Positions 1 through 7,957 of a stretch of DNA of 37,399 nt are shown one piece after another. The position numbers were made by a program, and so were the translations under genes. The DNA is from a bacterium (lineage in GTDB: Bacteria; Verrucomicrobiota; Kiritimatiellia; RFP12; UBA1067). The notes under the pieces were generated by a model, which saw only the letters and a program-made list of their open reading frames with translations, searched no databases and was not told where the DNA came from. Location of the stretch: contig JAUNMP010000023.1 of assembly GCA_030537465.1 (NCBI GenBank), forward strand, positions 1 through 37,399. Direction: 5' to 3'. Every line of letters begins with the position of its first letter. Positions within the stretch are counted from its first letter, which is position 1.

Positions 1-1
1 G

Positions 2-70
2 GCGCTGGAGAAGCTGCGTGTCCAGTTGGAGAAACGTTATGGCATCACCTGCGTGAGCGATGTGCTCTAG
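2..70 (+). CDS. C-terminal tail of an unidentified protein (partial)
   Basis: The reading frame that is open from base 2 ends at a TAG at 68-70. The last residues read LEKRYGITCVSDVL, preceded by a short charged helix-like stretch (ALEKLRVQ). The amphipathic composition and the lack of stops suggest a real gene end, but 22 residues are too few to name a family. The next gene starts about 40 bp downstream on the same strand. Confidence 0.5.
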   Translation, partial: ALEKLRVQLEKRYGITCVSDVL

Positions 71-110
71 AAGTGTGAATCTGATCTGTAGCAGAGAGAG
101 GTTTGAGACT

Positions 111-653
111 ATGACCGACCTATGTACGACATTTGTCACGAGCGACCATCATTTTTTCCAGCGTCCGGATGACTTCAGGTTTCATTCCCGGTTGTTTGGA
201 ATGACGAAGCCGGAATTGGACCAGATGCGAATCCGTCTCTGGAATGAGACTGTTCCTGTGGACGGTACCATCTATTATGTCGGAGACTTCAGTGATGGCA
301 CCGTCCTGCAGACTATGGAACTGAGGCGGAAGCTCAACGGGAAGATTGTCCTGATCAGGGGAAATCACGACCTCTTTCCGATTGAGGCCCTTCAGGCCAT
401 CTTCGACGATGTTGCGGATGAGAAGGTCCTTGATATCAATGGAAGTCTCGTCCACCTGTCGCATATCCCCGACACGAAGAGGGGGAAGGATATGCTTCGT
501 AAATACGCAAAGATCGTCTATGGGCATGTCCATGAAGACTATGATTTGTTTCCCGGGCTGTGCGGGACCTTCTGTAGCTGTGTCGAAAGGAACGGTAATC
601 GCCCTGTCTCGTTGAGGGATGTTATGGCGTGGCATCCACATGCACTCCAATAA
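111..653 (+). CDS. Calcineurin-like metallophosphoesterase
   Basis: A 180-residue protein with the metal-binding signatures of the calcineurin-like phosphoesterase fold: SDHH near residues 11-14, GDFSDG with D59, GNHD at residues 84-87 and GHVH at residues 138-141, plus an intervening LSHIP. These residues normally hold two divalent metals that hydrolyse a phosphomonoester or phosphodiester bond. Its small size and SDHHF start resemble the stand-alone phosphoesterases often found near phage or nucleic-acid genes, but the substrate cannot be read from sequence. I chose ATG 111 over an in-frame upstream start because homology begins there and a purine-rich AGAGAGG lies just upstream. The gene is followed by 230 bp of non-coding DNA, so it is probably not part of the biotin operon. 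Confidence 0.85.
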   Translation: MTDLCTTFVTSDHHFFQRPDDFRFHSRLFGMTKPELDQMRIRLWNETVPVDGTIYYVGDFSDGTVLQTMELRRKLNGKIVLIRGNHDLFPIEALQAIFDDVADEKVLDINGSLVHLSHIPDTKRGKDMLRKYAKIVYGHVHEDYDLFPGLCGTFCSCVERNGNRPVSLRDVMAWHPHALQ

Positions 654-765
654 GTGGCAGATTCCATTGGAATGTTTGTGTCGATTGATTGGGGAATCCC
701 TGTCTGAAAGAAAAACGACAGCACCCGAGATGAATGTTCTGGAAGAGAATAATTGCCAAAAGTCG

Positions 766-787
766 GCCGTCCCCGGGTGGGGACGGC
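766..787 (+). terminator. Perfect hairpin, possible terminator
   Basis: GCCGTCCCC and GGGGACGGC form a perfect 9-bp stem with a GGGT loop in the gap between the phosphoesterase and bioD. Only ATTTAAG follows, so the U-tract is weak. It could end the upstream transcript or act as an insulator. Confidence 0.45.
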
Positions 788-814
788 ATTTAAGATGTCA
801 TAAACACTCTCGGC

Positions 815-843
815 TTGGGGTGGACTCTCAAAAAGAGTATACT
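815..843 (+). promoter_or_regulatory. Candidate promoter of the biotin operon with a small inverted repeat
   Basis: TTGGGG (815-820), a 17-bp spacer and TATACT (838-843) form a sigma70-like promoter 44 bp before the bioD start. ACTCT-CAAAA-AGAGT (824-838) is a perfect 5-bp inverted repeat filling the spacer up to the -10 box, a natural place for a repressor. It does not look like the classical BirA operator or the BioR box. Confidence 0.5.
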
Positions 844-886
844 ATCTACCGTTTGGACGCACGGATAGAGAAGGCGAGAGAGCGGC

Positions 887-1579
887 GTGGATTGCAGGAA
901 GAGAGTTTATTTTGTCTCCGGGATTGACACGGGGATTGGAAAGACCGCGGTGACGGGCTTGATGGCGCGGTCACTGATGGCGGCGGGACGTGACGTCATC
1001 ACGGTGAAGCTGGTGCAGACGGGGAACGACGGATTCTCGGAGGACATTGACGCGCACCGCGCCATCTGCGGGGGCGTCCGCTTCCCCGAGGACGACGAGG
1101 GATTGACCGCACCGCAGATCTTCAAATTCCCGTCTTCGCCACTGCTGGCCGCGGGGCTTGAGGGGCGCATAGTGGATCTGAAAGCGATTTCCCGTGCTGT
1201 GAGAACCTGCGCCGAACGGCACGAGATCGTGCTCGTGGAGGCCGCGGGTGGACTCGACGTCCCGCTCACGGAGGAAAAACTGACGATCGACTTCGCGGCC
1301 GAGGAAGGCTGGCCGATGATTCTCGTCACCTGTGGCCGCCTCGGATCGATCAACCACACACTGCTGTCGCTTGAGGCGGCGAAGACGCGTGGCATGAAGG
1401 TCGCCGGCGTCGTCTACAACTGGTTCGACGGCGCAGACCCGCTCATCGACCGTGACACGCCCGAGACGACGTGCCGCTATCTGGCGAAATGGGGCTTCCC
1501 GCCCGTCGTCGTACGCGTGCCGCGGTTCGACTTCGCAGGGCCCTACCCTGACGTTGACTTCTCGGAGGTCTTCGCATGA
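887..1579 (+). CDS. bioD: Dethiobiotin synthetase BioD
   Basis: ATP-dependent dethiobiotin synthetase, which closes the ureido ring on 7,8-diaminopelargonate with CO2. The 230-residue length matches the family (about 225). The P-loop GIDTGIGKT lies at residues 12-20. VKLVQTG, VEAAGGLDVPL and VTCGRLGSINH follow in the order expected for BioD, with VVYNWF in the nucleotide-base region. The start is a GTG at 887 with purine-rich sequence upstream (AAGGCGAGAG); no closer in-frame start keeps the P-loop strand intact. It is the first gene of a four-gene operon, and its stop overlaps the bioA start in an ATGA, indicating translational coupling. Confidence 0.95.
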   Translation: MDCRKRVYFVSGIDTGIGKTAVTGLMARSLMAAGRDVITVKLVQTGNDGFSEDIDAHRAICGGVRFPEDDEGLTAPQIFKFPSSPLLAAGLEGRIVDLKAISRAVRTCAERHEIVLVEAAGGLDVPLTEEKLTIDFAAEEGWPMILVTCGRLGSINHTLLSLEAAKTRGMKVAGVVYNWFDGADPLIDRDTPETTCRYLAKWGFPPVVVRVPRFDFAGPYPDVDFSEVFA

Positions 1580-2877
1580 CGCCGTTGGAGTACGACCGCA
1601 CGCACATCTGGCATCCCTATGCTGCGCTCGGGAATCCGCCGCCAGTGCAGTTCGCGAAGGCGGCGTCCGGTGTCGCGATCGAGCTGGCCGATGGACAGAA
1701 GCTCGTGGATGCGGTGTCCAGCTGGTGGTGCGTCGCGCACGGCCACAATCATCCGGCGATCGTCGAGGCGATTCGGCGGCAGTCCGAGCGGCTCTGTCAT
1801 GTGATGTTCGGTGGGTTCACGCACGATCCGGCGATTGAGCTCGCGGAGAAGCTCGAGGCCTTTGCGCCGATCGGACTTGACCGCGTCTTCTTCGCCGACT
1901 CGGGGTCGATTTCTGTCGAGGTCGCGGCGAAGATGGCCGTGCAGTATCAGAATGCTCTGGGGCATCCCGAGCGGAACAAACTCGTGGCGCTGAAGGGTGG
2001 TTACCACGGTGACACCTCGCTCTGTATGGCGCTCTCCGATCCGGATGGCATGCACACGCTCTTCCGCGGCATCATGACGAAGCACTTCTTTGCGGAGAAA
2101 CCCGCGATTCCGACTTGGGGGACGTGGACTCCTGCGGACGCGGATTCGCTGCGTCAGGTCATCGATGCGCACGGCGATGAGATCGCGGCGGTCATCTGCG
2201 AGCCGATCTTCCAGGCCGCGAACGCGATGAACTTCTACCATGCCGAGTATCTGCGCGAGATGCGGCGAATCTGCGACGAGCGGGGTCTTCTGTTGATCTT
2301 CGATGAAATCGCAGCTGGCTGCTATCGGACGGGGCCTCGCTGGGCTCATTCCCGCGCGGATGTCACGCCGGACATCATGACGGTGGGCAAGGCCCTGACG
2401 GGCGGGCATCTCACGCTCGCGGCGACGCTGGCGTCGCGAAAGGTCGCGGACGCGATTTCCGCTGGTTCGCCGAGCGCGTTCATGCACGGTCCCACTTACA
2501 TGGCCAATCCGCTCGCCTGCGCGGCGGCGTGTGCGTCGCTGGAGCTTTTTGCACAGAGCGACTATACGGCGAAGGTGGCTCGAATCGAACGGCAGTTCAG
2601 GGACGGACTGGAGCCTGTTCGCGGGAAGCCAAATGTCCGCGATGTTCGCGTGTTGGGGGCCGCGGGCGTCGTCGAGGTCGAGCGCTTGCCGGCCACGGCC
2701 GACATCGCGCGCGTCATCCGCACGCATGGCGTCTGGCTGCGTCCGTTCTGCAACTTCATCTACGCGATGCCTCCACTCGTCTCGGACGAGGGGACGATCG
2801 ACCGCATTGTCGGGGCGTTGACGGATCTTGCGTCCGCACCTCCGGGGCCTCCCGTGGAGGGGGATTTCCATGAGTGA
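1576..2877 (+). CDS. bioA: Adenosylmethionine-8-amino-7-oxononanoate aminotransferase BioA
   Basis: PLP-dependent class III aminotransferase that converts 8-amino-7-oxononanoate to 7,8-diaminopelargonate, normally with S-adenosylmethionine as amino donor. It is 433 residues, the usual length. Visible signatures are the N-terminal WHPYAALGNPPPV, SSWWCVAHGHNHP, the cofactor region GGYHGDTSL, IFDEIAAGCYRTG and the Schiff-base lysine K272 in TVGKALTGG. It overlaps bioD by 4 bp and the downstream fusion gene by 8 bp, so the three are probably co-translated. The SSWWC and TVGKALTGG motifs favour BioA over other class III aminotransferases. Confidence 0.96.
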   Translation: MTPLEYDRTHIWHPYAALGNPPPVQFAKAASGVAIELADGQKLVDAVSSWWCVAHGHNHPAIVEAIRRQSERLCHVMFGGFTHDPAIELAEKLEAFAPIGLDRVFFADSGSISVEVAAKMAVQYQNALGHPERNKLVALKGGYHGDTSLCMALSDPDGMHTLFRGIMTKHFFAEKPAIPTWGTWTPADADSLRQVIDAHGDEIAAVICEPIFQAANAMNFYHAEYLREMRRICDERGLLLIFDEIAAGCYRTGPRWAHSRADVTPDIMTVGKALTGGHLTLAATLASRKVADAISAGSPSAFMHGPTYMANPLACAAACASLELFAQSDYTAKVARIERQFRDGLEPVRGKPNVRDVRVLGAAGVVEVERLPATADIARVIRTHGVWLRPFCNFIYAMPPLVSDEGTIDRIVGALTDLASAPPGPPVEGDFHE

Positions 2878-4789
2878 GGAATCCTACTATTCCGTCAAGA
2901 TGCGCGCCGCACGGGGCGGGGCACACATCTCCGGCGCGGAGAAGATCGTCCCCGCATCCGCAGTGCCGAAGGTGGCGTCCGTTCTCGTGGAACGTGCGCT
3001 GACGCATGCCAAGGGTGTTCCCGATTTCATCAACCTCAAGGTCGAGTCCCAGGAGGGGTCGCTTTCACGCCTGAAGGCATTGAAGGTGACCACGCATGCC
3101 ACCCGGACGGCCGCGGAGGGCCGAGCTGTCGCGGCGGAGCTGCTGCGCGGCGCGGGAATTGGGCGGGCCGACGAGATTCTCGCGCGGTTTGCCGAGAGCC
3201 ACTCGATGCGCGGGGCGATGCTGCTCGACGTGGATACCCTCGAGTGCCTCGAGCCGGATCCCGAACGTGGTGTGCGGGCGACCTACATGGACGATGTCTC
3301 CTCTCTGCAGAAGGGAACCGCCGGTGGCAAGAACCACTATGCAGAGGCGATTGTGCTGGCGACGAAGGTGCAGAACGCGCCTGGCGTCGTTGGCGAGATC
3401 TGCGTTTCGGATGATCCCGACTATGTGACGGGATATGTGGCGACGCGCGAGCTTGGCTATCGCCGTATCACGGTCATCAAGGAGAAGGGAGATCCCAACG
3501 GAGGACGCATTTTCCTCTATCGGGGGCCGCGAGACGGCGTTGCCGAGACGATTCGTTTCCTGGAGCAGACGCCCGTACTGGTGACCGACGTGCCTGTGCT
3601 TGCGGCGGTCCGTGAGGAGCACCGTTTCGACCAACTTGCCGACGCGCTCGCGGCTCGCGAGAAAGCCGGACTCTCCCGTTATTGTCGTACGCTTGTCGCT
3701 CCGACGGGCCCCACGGCGATCGTGGATGGACGCGAGCTCCTCGTGCTGGCGTCCAACGACTATCTTGACCTCGCCCGCGATCCGCGCGTGATGGCGGCCT
3801 CGGCCACGGCAGCCCGGACCTGGGGTGCGGGGTCGGGAGGTTCACGGCTCACGACGGGGACGCAACCGCCGCATGTGCGCCTGGAGTCTTCCCTGGCCCG
3901 CTTCAAGGGGACAGAGGCCGCACTTGTCTACGGAACGGGCTACATGGCCAACGTGGGCGCGATCACCGCGTTGGTCGGGAAGGGTGACGCCATTCTCTCG
4001 GACGAGTTGAACCATGCCTCGATCATCGACGGCTGCCGCTTGTCCGGAGCGGATGTGCTCGTCTATCGGCATGGAGACCTCGATGACCTCGACCGCAAGC
4101 TGAGCCTCTGCCGTGAACACCGTCGGCGGCTGGTCGTCTCGGACGGGGTCTTCTCCATGGATGGCGACATGCTCGATCTGCCGAGGTTCCTTGAAATCAC
4201 GCGGCGGCATGATGCCTTCTCGATGGTCGACGAGGCGCATGCGACCGGTGTTCTCGGAGGGACGGGCCGCGGACTCTCGGAGCATTTCGGATGCGGGCAT
4301 CCTGACATCCTCATGGGAACGCTTTCCAAGGCGCTAGGATCGGAGGGCGGATTCATCTGCGGATCGCAGCTGCTGATCGACTATCTGCGGAACGTCTCGC
4401 GTCCCTTCATCTTCTCGACGTCGCCCGGGGCTCCGGCGCTGGAGGCCGCGACCGCGGCCCTTGAGGTTCTTGAGGCGGAACCGGAACGGGTTGCCCGATT
4501 GCGCGAAAATGTGGCGCTCTTCGTTGCGGAACTGGCGAAGCATGGTGTCGAGACGCGGAGCGAATCCGCTATCGTGCCGATTCTCGTCGGCGACGAGAAG
4601 GCCGCACTGGCCGCAAGCGCGGCGTTGGAAACGCAGGGCATTCTTGTGCCGGCGATTCGGTATCCGACAGTCGCGCGCGGGGCTGCACGGCTGCGTGTCG
4701 CGTTGATGAGCGCGCATGAACCAGATCAGCTGTGTCGGGCGGCTGCTGCCATTGCATCGTGCCTGAAGACCACGCAGGGAAAGAGATAG
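2870..4789 (+). CDS. bioWF: BioW-BioF fusion: 6-carboxyhexanoate-CoA ligase / 8-amino-7-oxononanoate synthase
   Basis: A 639-residue bifunctional enzyme. Residues 1 to about 245 match BioW, pimelate-CoA ligase: YSVKMRAARGGAHISGAEK, KGVPDFINLKVE, a SDDPDYVTGYVA stretch and GYRRITVIKEKG. Residues from about 255 match BioF, the PLP enzyme that condenses pimeloyl-CoA with alanine: SNDYLDLARDPRV, GAGSGGSRLTTG, DELNHASIIDG, DEAHATGVLGG and the lysine K487 in TLSKALGSEGG. Together they turn pimelate into 8-amino-7-oxononanoate in one polypeptide. I chose ATG 2870, inside the end of bioA, because the YSVKMRA motif begins right after it; an upstream in-frame start would only add residues encoded inside bioA. 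BioWF fusions are, as I recall, known elsewhere but are much rarer than separate genes. Confidence 0.95.
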   Translation: MSEESYYSVKMRAARGGAHISGAEKIVPASAVPKVASVLVERALTHAKGVPDFINLKVESQEGSLSRLKALKVTTHATRTAAEGRAVAAELLRGAGIGRADEILARFAESHSMRGAMLLDVDTLECLEPDPERGVRATYMDDVSSLQKGTAGGKNHYAEAIVLATKVQNAPGVVGEICVSDDPDYVTGYVATRELGYRRITVIKEKGDPNGGRIFLYRGPRDGVAETIRFLEQTPVLVTDVPVLAAVREEHRFDQLADALAAREKAGLSRYCRTLVAPTGPTAIVDGRELLVLASNDYLDLARDPRVMAASATAARTWGAGSGGSRLTTGTQPPHVRLESSLARFKGTEAALVYGTGYMANVGAITALVGKGDAILSDELNHASIIDGCRLSGADVLVYRHGDLDDLDRKLSLCREHRRRLVVSDGVFSMDGDMLDLPRFLEITRRHDAFSMVDEAHATGVLGGTGRGLSEHFGCGHPDILMGTLSKALGSEGGFICGSQLLIDYLRNVSRPFIFSTSPGAPALEAATAALEVLEAEPERVARLRENVALFVAELAKHGVETRSESAIVPILVGDEKAALAASAALETQGILVPAIRYPTVARGAARLRVALMSAHEPDQLCRAAAAIASCLKTTQGKR

Positions 4790-4803
4790 ATAGGGTTGAG
4801 AAG

Positions 4804-5781
4804 ATGGAAGTTGGAATGGAATTAACGGCGGCGGCATTGGCCGACCGAATCATCGGCGGTGGCGATGTGACGGCCGAGGAACTTGTGAGCCTGTTGAAGA
4901 CGGCTGAAAAGGACGATCTCTTCGAGGCGGCGCATCGCGTGACCGAGGCATTCAAGGCCGACCATTTCGACTTCTGCGCGATCCTCAATGCGCGGAGCGG
5001 GAAGTGCTCCGAGAACTGCAAGTGGTGTGCGCAGTCCGCACACTGGAAGACGGCCTGCGACGTGTGGACGCTCAAGACCGCGGACGCCTGCGTGGCGGCG
5101 GCGAAGGAGGCCGAGGCGAACGGTGCCGTACGGTTCGGAATCGTCACATCCGGCCGGACGCAGTCCGCCACGGAGGTCGAGGCCCTCTGTGCGGCGATTC
5201 GCCGAATCAAGGAAGAGACGCACATCCATCGCTGTGGTTCGCTTGGACTTCTTGGAGAAGGCGATCTGGCGAAGTTGAAGGAAGCGGGGCTTGAACGCTA
5301 CCACTGCAACCTCGAGACGGCGCCTTCGCGTTTCGGGAAGCTCTGTTCCACGCATACGGTGGAGGAGAAGCTCGCCACGCTCAAGGCCGCGAAGAAGCTC
5401 GGGTTTGAAATCTGCTGCGGGGGCATTCTCGGGATGGGCGAGACGCCGGAGCAATTGGTCGAGTTCGCGTTTGCCCTGAAGGAGGTTGCGCCGAATTCGA
5501 TTCCGGTGAATATCCTGCATCCAGTCCCTGGGACGCCGCTTGGAGAGAAGTCCATCCTCTCGGAGCAGGAGATCCTGACGGGGATCGCCGTGTTGCGTCT
5601 CGTCAATCCTCGTACCCCGCTGCGGTTTGCGGGTGGGCGGCGAGATATGAGCGACGAGACCGCGAAGAAGGCGATCTATGTTGGCATCTCGGCGGGAATC
5701 GCAGGACCTCTCCTGACGACGCCGGGTGCCGACTTCGCGGATGACCGCCAGCTGGCCCTTGAGGCCGGCTATTCAGTTTAA
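4804..5781 (+). CDS. bioB: Biotin synthase BioB
   Basis: Radical-SAM enzyme that inserts sulfur into dethiobiotin. The 325-residue protein has the CxxxCxxC motif as CSENCKWC (C68, C72, C75), which holds the SAM-binding 4Fe-4S cluster. Also present are HRCGSLGLL, HCNLETA, NILHPVPGTPL and LRFAGGRRDM, which includes the arginine associated with the second cluster. ATG 4804 follows the bioWF stop by 14 bp; ATG 4816 is a possible alternative start, and longer upstream starts lie inside bioWF. It completes a pimelate-to-biotin pathway in this operon. No bioY transporter or birA gene is in view. Confidence 0.96.
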   Translation: MEVGMELTAAALADRIIGGGDVTAEELVSLLKTAEKDDLFEAAHRVTEAFKADHFDFCAILNARSGKCSENCKWCAQSAHWKTACDVWTLKTADACVAAAKEAEANGAVRFGIVTSGRTQSATEVEALCAAIRRIKEETHIHRCGSLGLLGEGDLAKLKEAGLERYHCNLETAPSRFGKLCSTHTVEEKLATLKAAKKLGFEICCGGILGMGETPEQLVEFAFALKEVAPNSIPVNILHPVPGTPLGEKSILSEQEILTGIAVLRLVNPRTPLRFAGGRRDMSDETAKKAIYVGISAGIAGPLLTTPGADFADDRQLALEAGYSV

Positions 5782-5826
5782 GCTGTCTTTCCGTAACTTT
5801 GCGATACTTAAACGAACGGCGCGTGG

Positions 5827-5851
5827 TGCTACACTATCACGTGTTCAGTAC
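5827..5851 (+). promoter_or_regulatory. Candidate butyrate kinase promoter with TTCAGTAC half-site
   Basis: TGCTACACT (5827-5835) is an extended -10 element 40 bp before the butyrate kinase start. TTCAGTAC (5844-5851) lies just past the predicted transcription start and repeats half of the perfect palindrome in the adhE promoter (15679-15693). The -35 region (CTTAAA at 5807-5812) is weak. Confidence 0.4.
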
Positions 5852-5875
5852 GTTTCTATGCGCAGAGGCATTTAA

Positions 5876-6976
5876 TTGAAAATTCTTGCTATTAATCCAG
5901 GCTCAACGTCAACCAAGTTGAGCCTGTTTGAGGATGAGACATCGGTTTTCGAGAAGAATCTTTTTCATGACTCGTCGGTTCTTCTCCAGTTCGCGGATGT
6001 GGTGGATCAGATTCCGTTTCGGCGGGATGTGATTCTATCCTCCTTGAAGGAGGAGGGGGTTGACCCGGCGTCGATCGATGCGTTTTCCGGACGTGGAGAT
6101 GGCGCGCATACGCAATTGGGCGGCGCCTTGGAGATTGACAACCGACTTTTTGACGACCTGGCGGCCAATGTTGGCCATTCGGTGCATCCGGCTCGGCTTG
6201 GCGCGATGTTGGCCTGGCAGTTTGGGCAGGAGTTCAAGAAACCCGCTTTCATGGTGAACGCGGAGAATACGGATGAATATGGCGAATTGGCTCGCCTGAC
6301 TGGCCTCAGGGGCGTCTATCGACAAGCCCATACCCATGTGCTCAATCAGAAGGCCGTGGCTGAATTCCACGCCGAGAAACTGGGTCGTAGGTACGAAGAT
6401 CTCAACTTCATCGTTGCGCACATTGATGGCGGTATCACCGTCGGTGCGCATGAGCATGGACGCATTGTGGATGCGACGATGGGTGCGGATGGCGAGGGCT
6501 CCTTCACGCCGACGCGCATTGGATCCATGCCCGTGCTGTCGGTTCTCGATTATGTAGATCGGCATTCGACGGCGGAGCTTCGACTCAAGTGCGCGCGTGC
6601 GGGCGGTTTCGTGGACCTGTTCGGGACATCCAATTCCGATACGATTCATGCGATGGTGGACAGGGGCGATCGTAAGGCGACGCTCGTCTGGAATACGATG
6701 ATCTACCAGATCTGCAAGATGATCGGTGAGATGGGCGTGGTGCTTTGTGGGAAGGTTGATGGTATCCTGCTCACGGGTGGGCTTATGCGCTTCCAGGACA
6801 TCATAGACGGCATTACGGCGCGGTGTGGGTTCATCGCCCCGATCAGCGTCTATCCCGGCGAGATGGAGCAGAAAGCGTTAGCGCTGCCTGTGCTGAAGGT
6901 TCTCCGAGGTGAGGCAAGAGCACGCAGATACACCGGGCAGAATGTCTGGAACGGCTTCAAGGACATTGACCTTTAA
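5876..6976 (+). CDS. buk: Butyrate kinase
   Basis: Acyl kinase of the acetokinase/butyrate kinase family: acyl phosphate + ADP to carboxylate + ATP, the ATP-yielding step of butyrate or branched-chain acid production. The 366 residues contain the phosphate-binding INPGSTSTKLSLFE at the N-terminus, AFSGRGD, HTHVLNQKAVAEF, VAHIDGGITVGAHEHGR and DGEGSFTPTRIGS, all typical of Buk rather than acetate kinase. The start is a TTG at 5876, with AGAGG 7 bp upstream. Any ATG start would cut away the NPGSTSTK motif. The phosphotransacylase follows 12 bp downstream, so the two are co-transcribed. Confidence 0.93.
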   Translation: MKILAINPGSTSTKLSLFEDETSVFEKNLFHDSSVLLQFADVVDQIPFRRDVILSSLKEEGVDPASIDAFSGRGDGAHTQLGGALEIDNRLFDDLAANVGHSVHPARLGAMLAWQFGQEFKKPAFMVNAENTDEYGELARLTGLRGVYRQAHTHVLNQKAVAEFHAEKLGRRYEDLNFIVAHIDGGITVGAHEHGRIVDATMGADGEGSFTPTRIGSMPVLSVLDYVDRHSTAELRLKCARAGGFVDLFGTSNSDTIHAMVDRGDRKATLVWNTMIYQICKMIGEMGVVLCGKVDGILLTGGLMRFQDIIDGITARCGFIAPISVYPGEMEQKALALPVLKVLRGEARARRYTGQNVWNGFKDIDL

Positions 6977-6988
6977 CTAGGGTGCGCC

Positions 6989-7915
6989 ATGAGATTGATC
7001 GAGAGCATCTGGACGAAGGCGAGATCCAAGATCAGGACGATTGTCCTGCCGGAGGGGGATGAGCCGCGCACGGTCGCCGCCGCGGAGATTCTGAGGAAGG
7101 AAGGCCTGGCGGAGCCGATTCTGATTGGCAAGTCTTTTTCGTGGGAGAAGAAATCTGAATATGCGGCTGTTCTCCACGAACTTCGAAAAGCCAAGGGCCT
7201 CACGGAGGAGAAGGCGGCCAGACTTGTCGCCGACCCGATGTACTACGGCATGATGATGGTGAAGATGGGGGATGCGGATGGTCTCGTTTCCGGGGCCATC
7301 CACTCGACGGGCGACATGCTGCGTCCCGCACTTCAGATCATCAAGACGAAACCGGGTATGAAACTCGTTTCGTCGAGTATGTTGATGGAATGCCCGAACC
7401 AAAAGCTCGGTGAAGATGGGCTGCTGGTGTTTGCGGATTGTGTGGTCAATCCCTGTCCCAATGCCGAAGAACTCGCAAACATTGCGGTCGCAGCCGCGGA
7501 TACGGCCAAGAGACTCTGCGGAATCACCGAGCCGCGGGTCGCGATGCTGTCGTTTTCGACGAAGGGCAGCGCGAGCCACGATCTTGTGACAAAAGTCCAG
7601 CAGGCGACGGAGATCGCCCACGGTCTCGCCCCGGATCTCCTGCTTGACGGCGAGCTCCAGCTCGATGCCGCGCTTGTGCCGGAAGTCGCCGCAATCAAGG
7701 TGAAGGGATCCTCCGTCGCGGGGCGTGCGAACGTGCTTGTTTTCCCCGATCTGCAGGCTGGGAACATCGGCTACAAGATCGCCCAGCGGTTGGGCTGCGC
7801 CGAGGGTTTTGCCGTTTTGCAGGGGCTTGCGGCCCCGTGCAACGACCTCTCGCGTGGTTGTTCAATCGACGATATCGTGAACACCGTGGCGATGACGGCT
7901 GTGCAGGCTGGCTGA
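6989..7915 (+). CDS. Phosphate acyltransferase (Pta/Ptb family), compact form
   Basis: Phosphotransacylase that exchanges CoA and phosphate on acyl groups, feeding the adjacent kinase. The 308-residue sequence carries Pta hallmarks: [71 protein letters not shown] and [13 protein letters not shown]. These look like phosphate acetyltransferase more than the typical phosphate butyryltransferase, although the partner is a butyrate kinase. It is about 20-25 residues shorter than usual. The missing part lies between ILIGKSF and the helix [13 protein letters not shown], where most homologues have an extra strand and helix. Substrate choice (acetyl, propionyl or butyryl) is open. Confidence 0.9.
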   Translation: MRLIESIWTKARSKIRTIVLPEGDEPRTVAAAEILRKEGLAEPILIGKSFSWEKKSEYAAVLHELRKAKGLTEEKAARLVADPMYYGMMMVKMGDADGLVSGAIHSTGDMLRPALQIIKTKPGMKLVSSSMLMECPNQKLGEDGLLVFADCVVNPCPNAEELANIAVAAADTAKRLCGITEPRVAMLSFSTKGSASHDLVTKVQQATEIAHGLAPDLLLDGELQLDAALVPEVAAIKVKGSSVAGRANVLVFPDLQAGNIGYKIAQRLGCAEGFAVLQGLAAPCNDLSRGCSIDDIVNTVAMTAVQAG

Positions 7916-7921
7916 TTTTAG

Positions 7922-7929
7922 TGTATAAT
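7922..7929 (+). promoter_or_regulatory. Candidate -10 box before the symporter gene
   Basis: TGTATAAT contains a consensus TATAAT (7924-7929), placed 7 bp after the pta stop and 28 bp before the symporter ATG, with AAAAGGA as ribosome-binding site. No good -35 hexamer is visible. The symporter may have its own promoter besides read-through. Confidence 0.4.
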
Positions 7930-7957
7930 TCCTGTATTCAATAAAAGGACGAACTAT

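Noticed and set aside
382..615. 77-codon plus-strand frame inside the metallophosphoesterase gene
   Set aside because: Arg/Ser/Met-rich out-of-frame product inside a gene with clear metal-binding motifs.
1543..2871. 442-codon minus-strand frame opposite bioA
   Set aside because: Composition is Arg-rich and motif-free; bioA on the plus strand has full family signatures and overlaps its neighbours correctly.
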